Shown one piece after another: positions 1 through 8,268 of a DNA stretch of 20,996 nucleotides. Positions within the stretch are counted from its first letter, which is position 1. Each line of letters begins with the position of its first letter. This DNA comes from 1-14-2-50-31-20 sp964617555 (lineage in GTDB: Bacteria; Bacteroidota; Ignavibacteria; Ignavibacteriales; Melioribacteraceae). The translations under genes and the position numbers were made by a program. The stretch spans positions 1 to 20,996 of the forward strand of contig CAZTYP010000101.1 in NCBI GenBank assembly GCA_964617555.1, in the 5' to 3' direction. The notes under the pieces were generated by a model. That model made no database searches and had not been told where the DNA came from. It saw only the letters and a program-made list of their open reading frames with translations.

Positions 1-10
1 CCTCGCAAAA

Positions 11-41
11 TAAAAAAAGCCGAAATTATAAATCCCGGCTT
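11..41 (-). terminator. Rho-independent terminator of the tRNA-fMet gene
   Basis: Read on the minus strand, AAGCCG (36-41) pairs perfectly with CGGCTT (17-22) across a 13-nt AT-rich loop, and a run of seven T follows at once. It starts 9 nt after the tRNA 3' end, which is where a terminator for a single tRNA transcript would be expected. Confidence 0.8.
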
Positions 42-49
42 CTCTTTTG

Positions 50-122
<73 letters not shown>

Positions 123-141
123 ATGTAAAATTGAGACACGA

Positions 142-170
142 AATATAGACTTTGGCACGATAAATGTCAA
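142..170 (-). promoter_or_regulatory. Sigma-70-type promoter of the tRNA-fMet gene
   Basis: On the minus strand there is a perfect -35 TTGACA (165-170), a 17-bp spacer and a -10 TATATT (142-147). Transcription would start near 135, about 13 nt before the mature tRNA 5' end. This is the best promoter match in the window and fits a highly expressed stable RNA. It resembles the E. coli consensus and not the TTTG/TAnnTTTG promoters of typical Bacteroidota. Confidence 0.8.
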
Positions 171-181
171 ATAAATATAGT
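152..181 (+). promoter_or_regulatory. Candidate recN promoter overlapping the tRNA promoter
   Basis: On the plus strand there is a TTGGCA (152-157), an 18-bp spacer and TATAGT (176-181), each one mismatch from consensus. It points towards recN, whose start codon is about 80 nt further on. It occupies almost the same DNA as the minus-strand tRNA promoter. I see no LexA-like palindrome here, so SOS control is not evident. Confidence 0.45.
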
Positions 182-266
182 ATTATTTAAATTTTAACTT
201 TATTTTTAAATAAAATTATATTTTTTTGTAAAAACGGAAAATTTTACATGTTAAAAAAGGTATGTT

Positions 267-1973
267 ATGTTAAAATCACTACTTATTAAGGATTATGCTT
301 TAATTGAAAATATTAATGTGGATTTTGCAAAAGGGCTTAATATTATAACCGGTGAAACTGGTGCCGGAAAATCTATCATTATAGATGCAATGGGGCTTCT
401 GCTCGGCGAAAGAGCTTCTACGCAAGTGGTACGAAAAGGTGCAAAAAAATCTATTGTAGAAGGTGTTTTTGATGTTGCCAATAATAAAAACGTGGAAGAT
501 TTTCTTATAAAAAATGATATCGATTTTTTTAATGAGTTAATTGTACGTCGTGAAATCTCTTTGCAAGGTTCCAACAGAGTATTTTTGAACGATACCCCTA
601 CTACACTTGCACATTTAAAAGAGATTGGAAATATGCTTGTGGATTTACACGGGCAGCATGAGCATCAATCGTTGCTTAGGTGCAGTACCCACATAGATTT
701 TCTTGATGAATTTGCAGAAGTAACTCCACTGTTGAAAGAATATAAGAATGAATATTCCAAACTCTCCGAAATTGCCAAAGAGTTGTTTGTTCTTAAAAAT
801 AAGGAGAACTCTTTAAAAGAAGAACGCGAAGCATATGAATTTCAAATAAAAGAGATTGATGCCGTATCCCCCCAAGTAGGAGAAGATGTAAAACTGAAAG
901 ATGAGTTGAATATTTTGGAAAATGCGGAAAAACTTCTTTACTTAATGGAAGATATTTATAACAGGGCTTACGAAGATGACAATTCCGTTCAAGATAACTT
1001 GGTAAAAATCCAGAACGGTTTATCGGAACTTTCCGAAATAGATAATTCATTTTCCGAAAAAGCAAGTGAAATTGATTCCGCAATTGCAATTGTAAATGAC
1101 GTGGCGGATTTTATACGCAGTTACCGTTCCAAGGTTGAAAACGACCCCGCAAAATTAGATGAAATAAGAGAACGGCTCGGAGCGTTAACTCTGTTGAAAA
1201 AAAGATACGGCGGAACTCTCGAAAAGGTAATAGAACATCGTGAAAACATTGGAAAAGAATTTAATCTTACGGCAAATTTCAAGGAACGTATTGAAGAGTT
1301 GGGGAAAAAATTAGAAGAGGTAAGAAAATCTACCGGTACCATTGCCAAAAAGATTTCGGAGGTACGTAAATCCGTAGCCGAAAAAATACGCACCGATGTA
1401 ATTGAAACCTTGGAAAATCTGGGTATTTTTAATGCCGATTTCAAAGTGGACATAAATAATATAACTGCAAACGACAGCACGGCAAATTATATTTGGGTTG
1501 ACGGAACAAAATATAAATTTAATGCAAAAGGTTACGATGAAGTTCAATTTTTAATATCAACAAATTTGGGCGAAGATTTAAAGCCTCTTTCAAAAGTTGC
1601 TTCCGGAGGTGAAATTTCCAGAATTATGTTGGCGTTAAAAACCATACTTGCAAAAAACGATAAATTACCCCTCCTTATTTTCGATGAAATTGATACCGGT
1701 GTAAGCGGACGCATTGCACAAAAAGTTGGGGCTACACTTAAATCACTTTCCAAACTACATCAAATAATTTCCATTACACATTTACCGCAAATTGCCGCAT
1801 TGGCTGATGAACATTTTTCGGTTGAAAAGAAAACAATCGGGACACGCGTTGTAAGTTCCATAAAAAAATTGAATGACGATGAAAAAATTAATGAAGTGGC
1901 AAAATTGCTTAGCGGCGAAGATATTACAGACGCGGCGATAAACAGTGCAAAGGAATTAATGGGTTTGAAATAG
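267..1973 (+). CDS. recN: DNA repair protein RecN
   Basis: RecN is an SMC-like ATPase that takes part in recombinational repair of double-strand breaks in the cytoplasm. The protein is 568 residues, near the usual length. It opens with the family's MLxxLxIKDYALIE start and a Walker A box GETGAGKS at residues 29-36. The middle, about 150-380, is rich in Lys, Glu and Leu and fits the coiled-coil arms. The ABC signature ASGGEISR lies around 446-449, Walker B IFDEIDTG has D473 and E474, and the ITHLPQIAA switch segment follows. The ATG is preceded by AAGG with 6-nt spacing. The gene is flanked by a divergent tRNA gene and by a downstream gene with its own promoter, so it is probably transcribed alone. 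No frame disruption or missing catalytic motif was seen. Confidence 0.97.
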   Translation: MLKSLLIKDYALIENINVDFAKGLNIITGETGAGKSIIIDAMGLLLGERASTQVVRKGAKKSIVEGVFDVANNKNVEDFLIKNDIDFFNELIVRREISLQGSNRVFLNDTPTTLAHLKEIGNMLVDLHGQHEHQSLLRCSTHIDFLDEFAEVTPLLKEYKNEYSKLSEIAKELFVLKNKENSLKEEREAYEFQIKEIDAVSPQVGEDVKLKDELNILENAEKLLYLMEDIYNRAYEDDNSVQDNLVKIQNGLSELSEIDNSFSEKASEIDSAIAIVNDVADFIRSYRSKVENDPAKLDEIRERLGALTLLKKRYGGTLEKVIEHRENIGKEFNLTANFKERIEELGKKLEEVRKSTGTIAKKISEVRKSVAEKIRTDVIETLENLGIFNADFKVDINNITANDSTANYIWVDGTKYKFNAKGYDEVQFLISTNLGEDLKPLSKVASGGEISRIMLALKTILAKNDKLPLLIFDEIDTGVSGRIAQKVGATLKSLSKLHQIISITHLPQIAALADEHFSVEKKTIGTRVVSSIKKLNDDEKINEVAKLLSGEDITDAAINSAKELMGLK

Positions 1974-2028
1974 AAAATTCAATCTATTTTTGTGATGTAA
2001 ATCAAAAAAAAGATGCAATAACCATTTA

Positions 2029-2057
2029 TTGTTGCTATTTATATAATATATTATAAT
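2029..2057 (+). promoter_or_regulatory. Candidate promoter for the beta-barrel/lipoprotein pair
   Basis: There is a consensus -10 TATAAT (2052-2057), 17 bp after a weak -35 TTGTTG (2029-2034). The start codon at 2093 would follow a leader of about 30 nt. The -10 lies partly inside a perfect 14-bp AT palindrome, TATAATATATTATA (2042-2055), so a second TATAAT at 2042-2047 is an alternative. Confidence 0.45.
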
Positions 2058-2092
2058 CTTCAATCCGAAATTTAATTTAAGCTGAGGAAAAT

Positions 2093-2971
2093 ATGAGAAA
2101 CGGATTTCTAATTACAATTATTTTACTTTTTAGTGTTAAAATGTTTGCTCAAATTGGAGATAAACTGACCCAACTTCCTCCGGATGAAGTTGCAAGGTAT
2201 GTCCAGCCGTTGGCAACTGCTTCCGGTACTTATTTTAATTCCGGCGGCTATTTTAAGGCAAATGTTTCAAAGGGGTTTGGTCTAAAAGTTAGTATTGTCG
2301 GAATGCAAATATATATTCCCGAAGAACAGAAAACTTTTACGGTACATCCTTACGACGGATACACCGGTAACGAAGAGTCTGCAACTTTTTTTGGAGATAA
2401 AGGAGCTGCCATTGCCGGCCCGAACGGTTATATTGTTTATCCTCCCGGATTAAATTTAAGTTCTCTCCCCGCGGGAATTCCTCAAGTAGCCGTTAGTTTT
2501 TTCGGTGCGGAGGCAATGTTAAGATACTTTCCCAAAATGCATATAAGTGATGTAGATTTGGATTTACTCGGTTTTGGAATTAAATATAATTTTACAGGAT
2601 TAATTCCTAAATTTCCCGTTGATATTGCAGTGCAGGTTTTGATTAATAATTTTGAAGCAATTCATCCTAATGCGGAAATTAAAACGGCAAATATTGCCGC
2701 AAATATACATGCAAGTAAAAAGTTTGAAATGTTGATTCTTTACGGAGGTGTTCAATACGAAAAAACATCTATGGATTTAAATTACACTTTTGACGGCTTG
2801 GGATTTCCGGGGGTTATGCCTAACGATAAAATCGAAGTTAACGTAGACGGTGAAAATTCCATGCGGTTTACCGCCGGTGTGGCTGTGGAGTTAGGTGTAC
2901 TTGCATTAAATGTAGATTACAACATCGGTAACCAAAACGTAATTGTTGCCGGATTAAATTTTGAATTTTAA
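2093..2971 (+). CDS. Outer-membrane beta-barrel-like protein (DUF6588-like)
   Basis: This is a 292-residue exported protein of unknown function. It has a clear signal peptide: MRNGF, a hydrophobic core and MFA, with probable cleavage after A19 before QIGDK. The mature part has alternating hydrophobic and polar residues, many Gly, Asn and Tyr, and ends in Phe (LNFEF). These are typical of an outer-membrane barrel. The N-terminal part (a PLATASGTYFNSGGYFKAN segment, then a hydrophobic strand) resembles, as I remember it, DUF6588 proteins of Bacteroidota and Ignavibacteria; that assignment is from memory. GAGG lies 7 nt before the ATG. A small lipoprotein gene starts 13 bp downstream, so the two are probably co-transcribed and may act together at the outer membrane. 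No sorting domain for type IX secretion is present. Confidence 0.8.
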   Translation: MRNGFLITIILLFSVKMFAQIGDKLTQLPPDEVARYVQPLATASGTYFNSGGYFKANVSKGFGLKVSIVGMQIYIPEEQKTFTVHPYDGYTGNEESATFFGDKGAAIAGPNGYIVYPPGLNLSSLPAGIPQVAVSFFGAEAMLRYFPKMHISDVDLDLLGFGIKYNFTGLIPKFPVDIAVQVLINNFEAIHPNAEIKTANIAANIHASKKFEMLILYGGVQYEKTSMDLNYTFDGLGFPGVMPNDKIEVNVDGENSMRFTAGVAVELGVLALNVDYNIGNQNVIVAGLNFEF

Positions 2972-2984
2972 AATAGGAGATAAT

Positions 2985-3542
2985 ATGAAAAAGATATCCA
3001 AAATAATCGCTTCGCTTTTGTTTATTACATCATTAATGTTATTTAGTGGGTGTGATAACTTATCCGATATTCCTCTTAACATTCCTATCGGAGTCGAATT
3101 TTCATTAAGCGGAAACGAAACATCGCTTGAAGGAACAACTTCTTTTTGTCTTAACCAATATAAAGAATGGACGGATAATAAAGATGCACTTAAATCCGTC
3201 AGCTTTATCTCTACATCCTATTGGACAAAAGCGGTAACCCCTTCCGATCTATCCGGTACAATTAACATTGCGTTAAAAGGTGCTGCCGGAGAACCGATTT
3301 TTAATGTAACAATGAAAGATGTTGCCTTAAATACTTTTATTAATAAACCGTATAAAATTGTTTTAACCAAAGCTGAAATTGATGCTTTTAACGGTTATTT
3401 GGACGGCATAAAAGAGGGACCTGATTGTACAAATCCTTCTTTTACCGCCGAAATCAATATCAGTAATATAACAGGCAGCACTTCTCCGTATAACATTACG
3501 GGCAAAATAGAAATTGTATTGGAAGCGGTTGTTGAGCCTTAG
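2985..3542 (+). CDS. Small lipoprotein of unknown function
   Basis: This is a 185-residue predicted lipoprotein. The ATG at 2985 is chosen because AGGAGA lies 5 nt upstream and because the product then begins with a classic lipoprotein signal, MKKISK, a hydrophobic stretch and FSGC, with lipidated Cys at residue 23. An in-frame ATG at 2961 would overlap the upstream gene and put eight extra residues before the signal. Phe at the -3 position of the lipobox is less common than Leu. The mature protein is Thr/Ser-rich, with predicted beta character and two further Cys that might form a disulphide. I do not recognise the family. It follows the beta-barrel gene by 13 bp and is followed by a terminator, so the two form a probable envelope operon. 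Confidence 0.85.
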   Translation: MKKISKIIASLLFITSLMLFSGCDNLSDIPLNIPIGVEFSLSGNETSLEGTTSFCLNQYKEWTDNKDALKSVSFISTSYWTKAVTPSDLSGTINIALKGAAGEPIFNVTMKDVALNTFINKPYKIVLTKAEIDAFNGYLDGIKEGPDCTNPSFTAEINISNITGSTSPYNITGKIEIVLEAVVEP

Positions 3543-3549
3543 TTTTATG

Positions 3550-3574
3550 AAGCGGGGAAGTTATTTCCCCGTTT
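3550..3574 (+). terminator. Hairpin terminator after the lipoprotein gene
   Basis: The arms CGGGGAA (3553-3559) and TTCCCCG (3565-3571) pair perfectly around GTTAT. The stem extends outward to about 10 bp with a G:T and two A:T pairs. The sequence after it is T-rich but interrupted by C, so the hairpin is strong and the U-tract only moderate. Confidence 0.7.
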
Positions 3575-3611
3575 CCTCTTTAATTTGTAAGTATTAAGAT
3601 TGAGTTTGTAG

Positions 3612-4739
3612 TTGAAAAAAATATCACTTTATATACACATTCCGTTTTGTGAACATAAGTGTATTTATTGTGATTTTTATTCGATAACGATAACGGATAA
3701 TCTTTCCCGCTTTTTATCGGCATTGAAAAAAGAAATTTCCGAATTCTCAAATTATTTTAAAAATACGGAAATCCAATCCGTTTTTTTGGGAGGTGGAACA
3801 CCTTCGTTACTTTCCGCAAAACAAATAGATGAAATCTTAAGCACAATTTGCCATTATTCTAATCTCGGTGAAGGTGTGGAAATTACATTGGAAACAAACC
3901 CCGGAACCGTTGACTTGCAAAAATTAAAAGAATTCAAAAAACTCGGGATTAACAGATTAAGTATAGGTGTGCAAAGTTTTAACGATATGGAGTTGAAATT
4001 TTTAACCAGAATACATGACGGAAAATCGGCGATTAAAACAATAGAAGATGCAAACAGAGTCGGTTTCGATAATATTAATCTCGATTTAATTTTTAACCTG
4101 CCAAAACAAACACAAAGTATTTGGGAAAAAAATCTGCAAACAGCTCTTGCTCTTCCCGTTAAACATATTTCAACTTACAGTTTAATTTTAGAACGAGGTA
4201 CAATATTAAACAAACTTGTGTCTGAAAAAAAAATCCTTATAAATAATGATGATTTTGATGCATCATTATATGAATTTACTATGGAGTATCTTTCCGCCAA
4301 AGGTTTTAATCAGTACGAAGTTTCTAACTTTTGCAAAACCGGTTACGAGTGTATACATAATCTTACATATTGGCATCATAAAAATTACATTGGTTTTGGT
4401 CCTTCCGCACACTCTTTTTATAAGAATAAGCGTTGGTGGAACTGTTCGGGTGTTAAACAATATATCAATAAAATTACTCAAACGGGAAATGCCGTTTGCG
4501 GCAGTGAAAAATTATCCGATGATAAATTGCTGGATGAATATGTAATGCTGGCACTTAGAAGTAACGGGCTTAACCTAAAAAAACTCGAAAATATTTACGG
4601 AAATGGTTGGTTTATGCAAAACAGAGAATATTTAAATCATCTGAAAAGGAATAACTTCGTAATTGAGAAAGATAATTTTATTAAATTTACACCCAAAGGT
4701 TATTTGCTTTGCGATGAAATTTTGCAAAAACTAAAATAA
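3612..4739 (+). CDS. hemW: Haem chaperone HemW (radical SAM, HemN-like)
   Basis: HemW is a radical-SAM protein related to coproporphyrinogen dehydrogenase HemN. It is thought to deliver haem to respiratory enzymes. The 375-residue protein has the iron-sulphur motif with C13, C17 and C20 followed by D-F. The CxxxCxxCxF form, without HemN's fourth Cys, marks HemW and not HemN. Other family motifs are GGGTP (60-64), ETNPG (94-98), GVQSF (119-123) and a late FGPSAHSF, followed by the C-terminal HemN-type domain. The start is a TTG: an in-frame TAG lies directly before it, and the conserved LYIHIPFC begins at residue 6, leaving no room for another start. No good ribosome-binding site is visible, so translation may be weak. 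The symporter gene follows closely. Confidence 0.93.
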   Translation: MKKISLYIHIPFCEHKCIYCDFYSITITDNLSRFLSALKKEISEFSNYFKNTEIQSVFLGGGTPSLLSAKQIDEILSTICHYSNLGEGVEITLETNPGTVDLQKLKEFKKLGINRLSIGVQSFNDMELKFLTRIHDGKSAIKTIEDANRVGFDNINLDLIFNLPKQTQSIWEKNLQTALALPVKHISTYSLILERGTILNKLVSEKKILINNDDFDASLYEFTMEYLSAKGFNQYEVSNFCKTGYECIHNLTYWHHKNYIGFGPSAHSFYKNKRWWNCSGVKQYINKITQTGNAVCGSEKLSDDKLLDEYVMLALRSNGLNLKKLENIYGNGWFMQNREYLNHLKRNNFVIEKDNFIKFTPKGYLLCDEILQKLK

Positions 4740-4770
4740 ATAAAACTTCAATTTGTTTTTACGGGTTATT

Positions 4771-5991
4771 ATGAAAAAACTTGAATTACATTGGCAGATT
4801 TTAATTGCTCTTTTTTTAGGAATAGTTTGGGGATTTTTTGCTCCTGATTCAGTCCCTTATATTAGTTGGATGGGAACAATTTTTCTTAGAGCATTAAAGA
4901 TGATTATTATTCCGCTAATATTTACCTCAATAGTTACTGGGGTTGCGGGCATAGGGGATGCGGAAAATCTTGGTAGATTAGGGGCAAAAACATTTGCTTA
5001 TTATTTGGTTACTACAACATTGGCAATTATTACAGGGCTGTTTTTTGTAAATATCATTAAGCCCGGAATTGGTGCCGAACTCGGGTTTTCGCAAACAATA
5101 GACGGAGTATCTTCAACAACCAATTCCTTTAGCGATACTTTAATAAATATTGTTCCCACAAATCTTTTTGAGGCAATGAGCCAAGGTAAAATTCTACCTA
5201 TTATTTTCTTTGCCATTCTTTTCGGTTTTTTTATTACTCAAATAGGAGAAAAACAAAAAGAATTAATGAACAATTTTTTCAATGCCGCTTTTGATGTTAT
5301 AATGAAGATTACAATGTTTATTATAAAATTTACTCCGCTCGGAATTTTGGGTATTGTTGCAAAACTTGTTGCCGACCAAGCCGATTCCATTTTGGTTGTT
5401 GGCGGAAGGCTGGCGCTTTATTTGGTTACTGTAATTTTAGCTTTGGGAGTGCATTTCTTTATTACGCTTCCGTTAATTCTTAAATATGTTGCAAAAGTAA
5501 AGCCATGGGCATATTTAAAGATTATGAGAATTCCGTTGCTTACTGCATTTTCAACATCGTCTTCTTCGGCCACTTTACCTCTTACTTTGGAAGCAGTTGA
5601 GCATAAAGCGGGGGTAAGCAATAAAGTTACAAGTTTTGTTTTACCTTTAGGAGCTACCGTAAATATGGACGGAACCGCACTTTATGAAGCGGTTGTTGTA
5701 ATGTTTATTGCTCAAGCTTATGGTGTTGAATTGGGAATGATGCAACAGATAATTGTAATTATTACTGCCGTACTTGCTTCCATAGGTGCCGCCGGTATTC
5801 CGATGGCAGGCCTTGTTATGATTTCGGTAATCCTTTCCGCTGTCGGGCTTCCGCTTGAAGGTATTGGGCTTATTATTGCCGTTGACAGAATTGTGGATAT
5901 GCTACGCACGGCCACTAATGTATGGAGCGACAGTTGCGGAGCTGTTGTTGTTGCAAAATCGGAAGGTGAAAAATTAAATGTCGAAAAATAA
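4771..5991 (+). CDS. Dicarboxylate/amino acid:cation symporter (GltP/DctA family)
   Basis: This is an inner-membrane secondary transporter of the DAACS family, 406 residues, which imports acidic amino acids or dicarboxylates with Na+ or H+. Diagnostic motifs are the serine-rich hairpin STSSSSATLP (261-270), the cation-site NMDGT (298-302), and the substrate segment with D372, D376, R379, T380, N383 and D387. D376, R379 and N383 align with residues that bind aspartate in archaeal GltPh, which favours an acidic amino acid; DctA-type dicarboxylate use cannot be excluded. NVWSDSCG replaces the more usual NVTGD. The ATG at 4771 gives the family-typical MKKLELHWQI start. An in-frame TTG at 4753 would add six residues with no support. 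The gene lies 31 bp after hemW and 15 bp before proC, so an operon is likely. Confidence 0.93.
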   Translation: MKKLELHWQILIALFLGIVWGFFAPDSVPYISWMGTIFLRALKMIIIPLIFTSIVTGVAGIGDAENLGRLGAKTFAYYLVTTTLAIITGLFFVNIIKPGIGAELGFSQTIDGVSSTTNSFSDTLINIVPTNLFEAMSQGKILPIIFFAILFGFFITQIGEKQKELMNNFFNAAFDVIMKITMFIIKFTPLGILGIVAKLVADQADSILVVGGRLALYLVTVILALGVHFFITLPLILKYVAKVKPWAYLKIMRIPLLTAFSTSSSSATLPLTLEAVEHKAGVSNKVTSFVLPLGATVNMDGTALYEAVVVMFIAQAYGVELGMMQQIIVIITAVLASIGAAGIPMAGLVMISVILSAVGLPLEGIGLIIAVDRIVDMLRTATNVWSDSCGAVVVAKSEGEKLNVEK

Positions 5992-6006
5992 TTATATAGG
6001 TTTACA

Positions 6007-6825
6007 ATGAGTAAAATAAAAGAAAAAATAGTTGTTATCGGAGCCGGTAATATCGGTAAGGCAATTGCACAAGGTTTGTTGGATTCCAAAATAATTACTC
6101 CTTCCAAACTTACTTTAACAAGACGGAACACAAACGCCCTTAAATCGTTTGCCGATAAAGGGGTTAAAATTACTTCCGATAATATTGCGGCGGTACGTAA
6201 TTCCTCCATTATCATTCTTGCCGCTACTCCGCAAAAGATGGATACCATTTTAAATGAAATAAAGGATGTCCTTATTCCTCAAAAGCATATGCTCTTATCT
6301 ATTGTAACCGGTGCCGAAATTAATCATTTTAAAAAGATTTTAGGCGATGATATTCCGGTAGTACGCGTTATGCCTAACACTGCCATTGCAATTAAGGAAT
6401 CTATGACATGCATTAGCGCAACAGCGGAAGACAAAGCGGCACTTGAAACAGCTGAAATTATTTTTAATACTGTTGGCAAAACCGCAGTAATAAATGAAGA
6501 TTTAATGGGGCCCGCTACTGCATTGGTCGCTTGTGGTATTGCTTTCTTCTTAAGGGCTATTCGTGCAGCCGGACAAGGAGGAACGGAAATAGGGTTTCAT
6601 GCCGAAGATGCAATTATGATGGCTGCACAAACGGCAAAAGGAGCGGCATCGTTGTTGGCAAACGGAGGATATCATCCTGAAAGAGAAATTGACAAGGTTA
6701 CCACTCCCCAAGGATTAACCATTACCGGGTTAAATCAAATGGAACATCACGGTTTTAGTTCCGCAATGATTACCGGAATTGTTTCTTCTGCAAAAAGAGC
6801 TGAAACAATTATGAAAAAAGAATAA
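6007..6825 (+). CDS. proC: Pyrroline-5-carboxylate reductase
   Basis: ProC catalyses the last step of proline synthesis, the NAD(P)H-dependent reduction of 1-pyrroline-5-carboxylate, in the cytoplasm. The 272-residue protein has a Rossmann motif GAGNIG (12-17), the MPNT motif (about 122-125) and the C-terminal signature VTTPQGLTITGL starting at 231. The usual ALSGSGPAY segment at the start of the dimerisation domain reads ALVACGIAF here, a divergent form that I associate with some Bacteroidota ProC proteins. The ATG lies 15 bp after the symporter stop, with only a weak AGG upstream. The gene ends just before a long perfect hairpin, which probably closes a hemW-symporter-proC transcript. Co-transcription with an amino acid transporter suggests, but does not prove, that the substrate is glutamate or another proline precursor. 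Confidence 0.93.
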   Translation: MSKIKEKIVVIGAGNIGKAIAQGLLDSKIITPSKLTLTRRNTNALKSFADKGVKITSDNIAAVRNSSIIILAATPQKMDTILNEIKDVLIPQKHMLLSIVTGAEINHFKKILGDDIPVVRVMPNTAIAIKESMTCISATAEDKAALETAEIIFNTVGKTAVINEDLMGPATALVACGIAFFLRAIRAAGQGGTEIGFHAEDAIMMAAQTAKGAASLLANGGYHPEREIDKVTTPQGLTITGLNQMEHHGFSSAMITGIVSSAKRAETIMKKE

Positions 6826-6834
6826 AGATTTTGT

Positions 6835-6873
6835 GTATTTTTACTTGGTGCAAACAGCACCAAGTAAAAATAC
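6835..6873. terminator. Perfect 17-bp hairpin after proC, probable terminator
   Basis: GTATTTTTACTTGGTGC (6835-6851) pairs without mismatch with 6857-6873 around the 5-nt loop AAACA. AGTTTTAAG follows on the plus strand. The stem is longer than a usual terminator. The T-tract sits inside the 5' arm and the 3' flank of the GC core is A-rich, so the shape is not classical. Its place 9 bp after the proC stop makes transcription end or 3'-end protection the likeliest role. Confidence 0.65.
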
Positions 6874-6946
6874 AGTTTTAAGTTGCATCGTATCTTAAAT
6901 TATCACTATCGGGAATATCTTTTCTTAAATATTTTATTTTCATTGA

Positions 6947-8251
6947 ATGAAACCGAATAAACAAATATTATCCCTTGCAGTACCGAATATATTAACCAAT
7001 CTTTCCGTGCCTTTGTTAAGTTCGGTAGATACAGCAGTGGTGGGGCATCTGGATAAGACTTATTACCTCGGAGCAATTGCGGTCGGGTCAATGATTTTTA
7101 ATTTTATTTATTGGATGTTCGGGTTTTTAAGAATGGGAACAACCGGTTTTACATCGCAAGCAGTAGGCAAAAAAGATGAAAAAGAGATTATCCATAATCT
7201 GTTGCGTCCTGCAATTATTGCTTTAGCATTTGCTTTGCTTATAATTGTTTTGCAATATTTTATTGCGTTAGTTGCTTTTTCGGTTTTGGATGCTTCGGCA
7301 CAAGTTGAAAAATATGCGAGCCAATATTTTTATATAAGAATTTATGCGGCTCCGGCAACATTACTTATATATGTTTTTCACGGATGGTTTCTTGGAATGC
7401 AAAATGCCCGATATCCCTTAATTTTATTGATTTCCGTTAATATCCTTAACGTAGTTGCAAATCTTTTTTTTATTTATGTTGTAGGTATGAAATCCGAGGG
7501 TGTGGCTTACGGTACTGTTGTTGCCCAATATTCCGGATTGCTTTTGGCTCTGTTTCTGTTTTTTGCAAAATATAAAAAATTATTAAACCGTTATTCCGTA
7601 AAAGAGATATTAAATATTTCCAAATTAAAAGACTTTTATCAAGTAAACGGGAATATCTTTATACGGACGTTGGCACTCCTTTTTGTACTCAGTTTCTTTA
7701 CAGCTGAATCCGCTTCTTTTGGCGATAATATTCTTGCCGCCAATACAATACTGATGCAGATGTGGATAGTTATTTCATACGCTGTTGACGGGTTTGCATT
7801 TGCCGCCGAAAGTATTGTAGGTAAAATGATTGGTGCCGGTGAAAAATTACATTTAAAACTTACGGTTAAATATTTGTTTGCTTGGGGATTGGGAATCGGG
7901 ATCTTTTTTACACTCGGTTATTTGTTTTTCGGAGAAATAATTATTAAAATTTTTACTGATAATAAAACGGTTATTACTATTGCACTCGAGTTTATCGGCT
8001 GGACGATAGCAATGCAAATAATTAACAGTATCGGTTTTATTTGGGATGGTATATATTTGGGAGCAACAAAAACAAAAGCAATGCGTAACTCGATGTTAAT
8101 AAGTACATTGCTTGTTTTTCTTCCGATATATTATGCTACAAAAGGAATTTTGGGCAACCATTCCCTTTGGTTTGCCTTAACACTTTTTATGATTGTTCGT
8201 GCTTCTACTTTAACATTTTCGGCAAAAAAAGAAATTTTCGATTTTAAATAA
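6947..8251 (+). CDS. MATE family efflux transporter (DinF-like)
   Basis: This 434-residue integral membrane protein belongs to the multidrug and toxic compound extrusion family, cation-driven exporters of the inner membrane. The N-terminus has the MATE-typical run LAVPNILTNLSVPLL followed by SVDTAVVGHL in the first two membrane segments. About twelve hydrophobic segments are visible in two halves. The second half contains the repeat-related NTILMQMWIVISYAVDGFAF segment, typical of the DinF branch. The substrate cannot be told from sequence. The ATG at 6947 is the first sensible start, and no Shine-Dalgarno site precedes it; the upstream DNA is A/T-rich. The gene lies behind the proC hairpin, so it is probably a separate unit, and I could not identify its promoter. 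It runs convergently into the hydrolase gene with only 17 bp between stop codons and no visible terminator. Confidence 0.92.
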   Translation: MKPNKQILSLAVPNILTNLSVPLLSSVDTAVVGHLDKTYYLGAIAVGSMIFNFIYWMFGFLRMGTTGFTSQAVGKKDEKEIIHNLLRPAIIALAFALLIIVLQYFIALVAFSVLDASAQVEKYASQYFYIRIYAAPATLLIYVFHGWFLGMQNARYPLILLISVNILNVVANLFFIYVVGMKSEGVAYGTVVAQYSGLLLALFLFFAKYKKLLNRYSVKEILNISKLKDFYQVNGNIFIRTLALLFVLSFFTAESASFGDNILAANTILMQMWIVISYAVDGFAFAAESIVGKMIGAGEKLHLKLTVKYLFAWGLGIGIFFTLGYLFFGEIIIKIFTDNKTVITIALEFIGWTIAMQIINSIGFIWDGIYLGATKTKAMRNSMLISTLLVFLPIYYATKGILGNHSLWFALTLFMIVRASTLTFSAKKEIFDFK

Positions 8252-8268
8252 ATTATCGTATCCAAAAA

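Noticed and set aside
2015..2035. A 7-bp imperfect hairpin (GCAATAA/TTGTTGC) after recN as a terminator
   Set aside because: The stem is weak with a G:T pair and has no T-run after it, and it overlaps the -35 of the next promoter.
2961..2984. The earlier in-frame ATG as start of the lipoprotein gene
   Set aside because: It overlaps the end of the upstream gene, lacks a ribosome site and would place extra residues before the lipoprotein signal. ATG 2985 has AGGAGA.
5718..6248. A 176-codon reading frame on the minus strand across the symporter/proC junction
   Set aside because: It lies opposite two well-recognised genes, has no family-like sequence and no ribosome site. It follows from the codon pattern of the sense genes.
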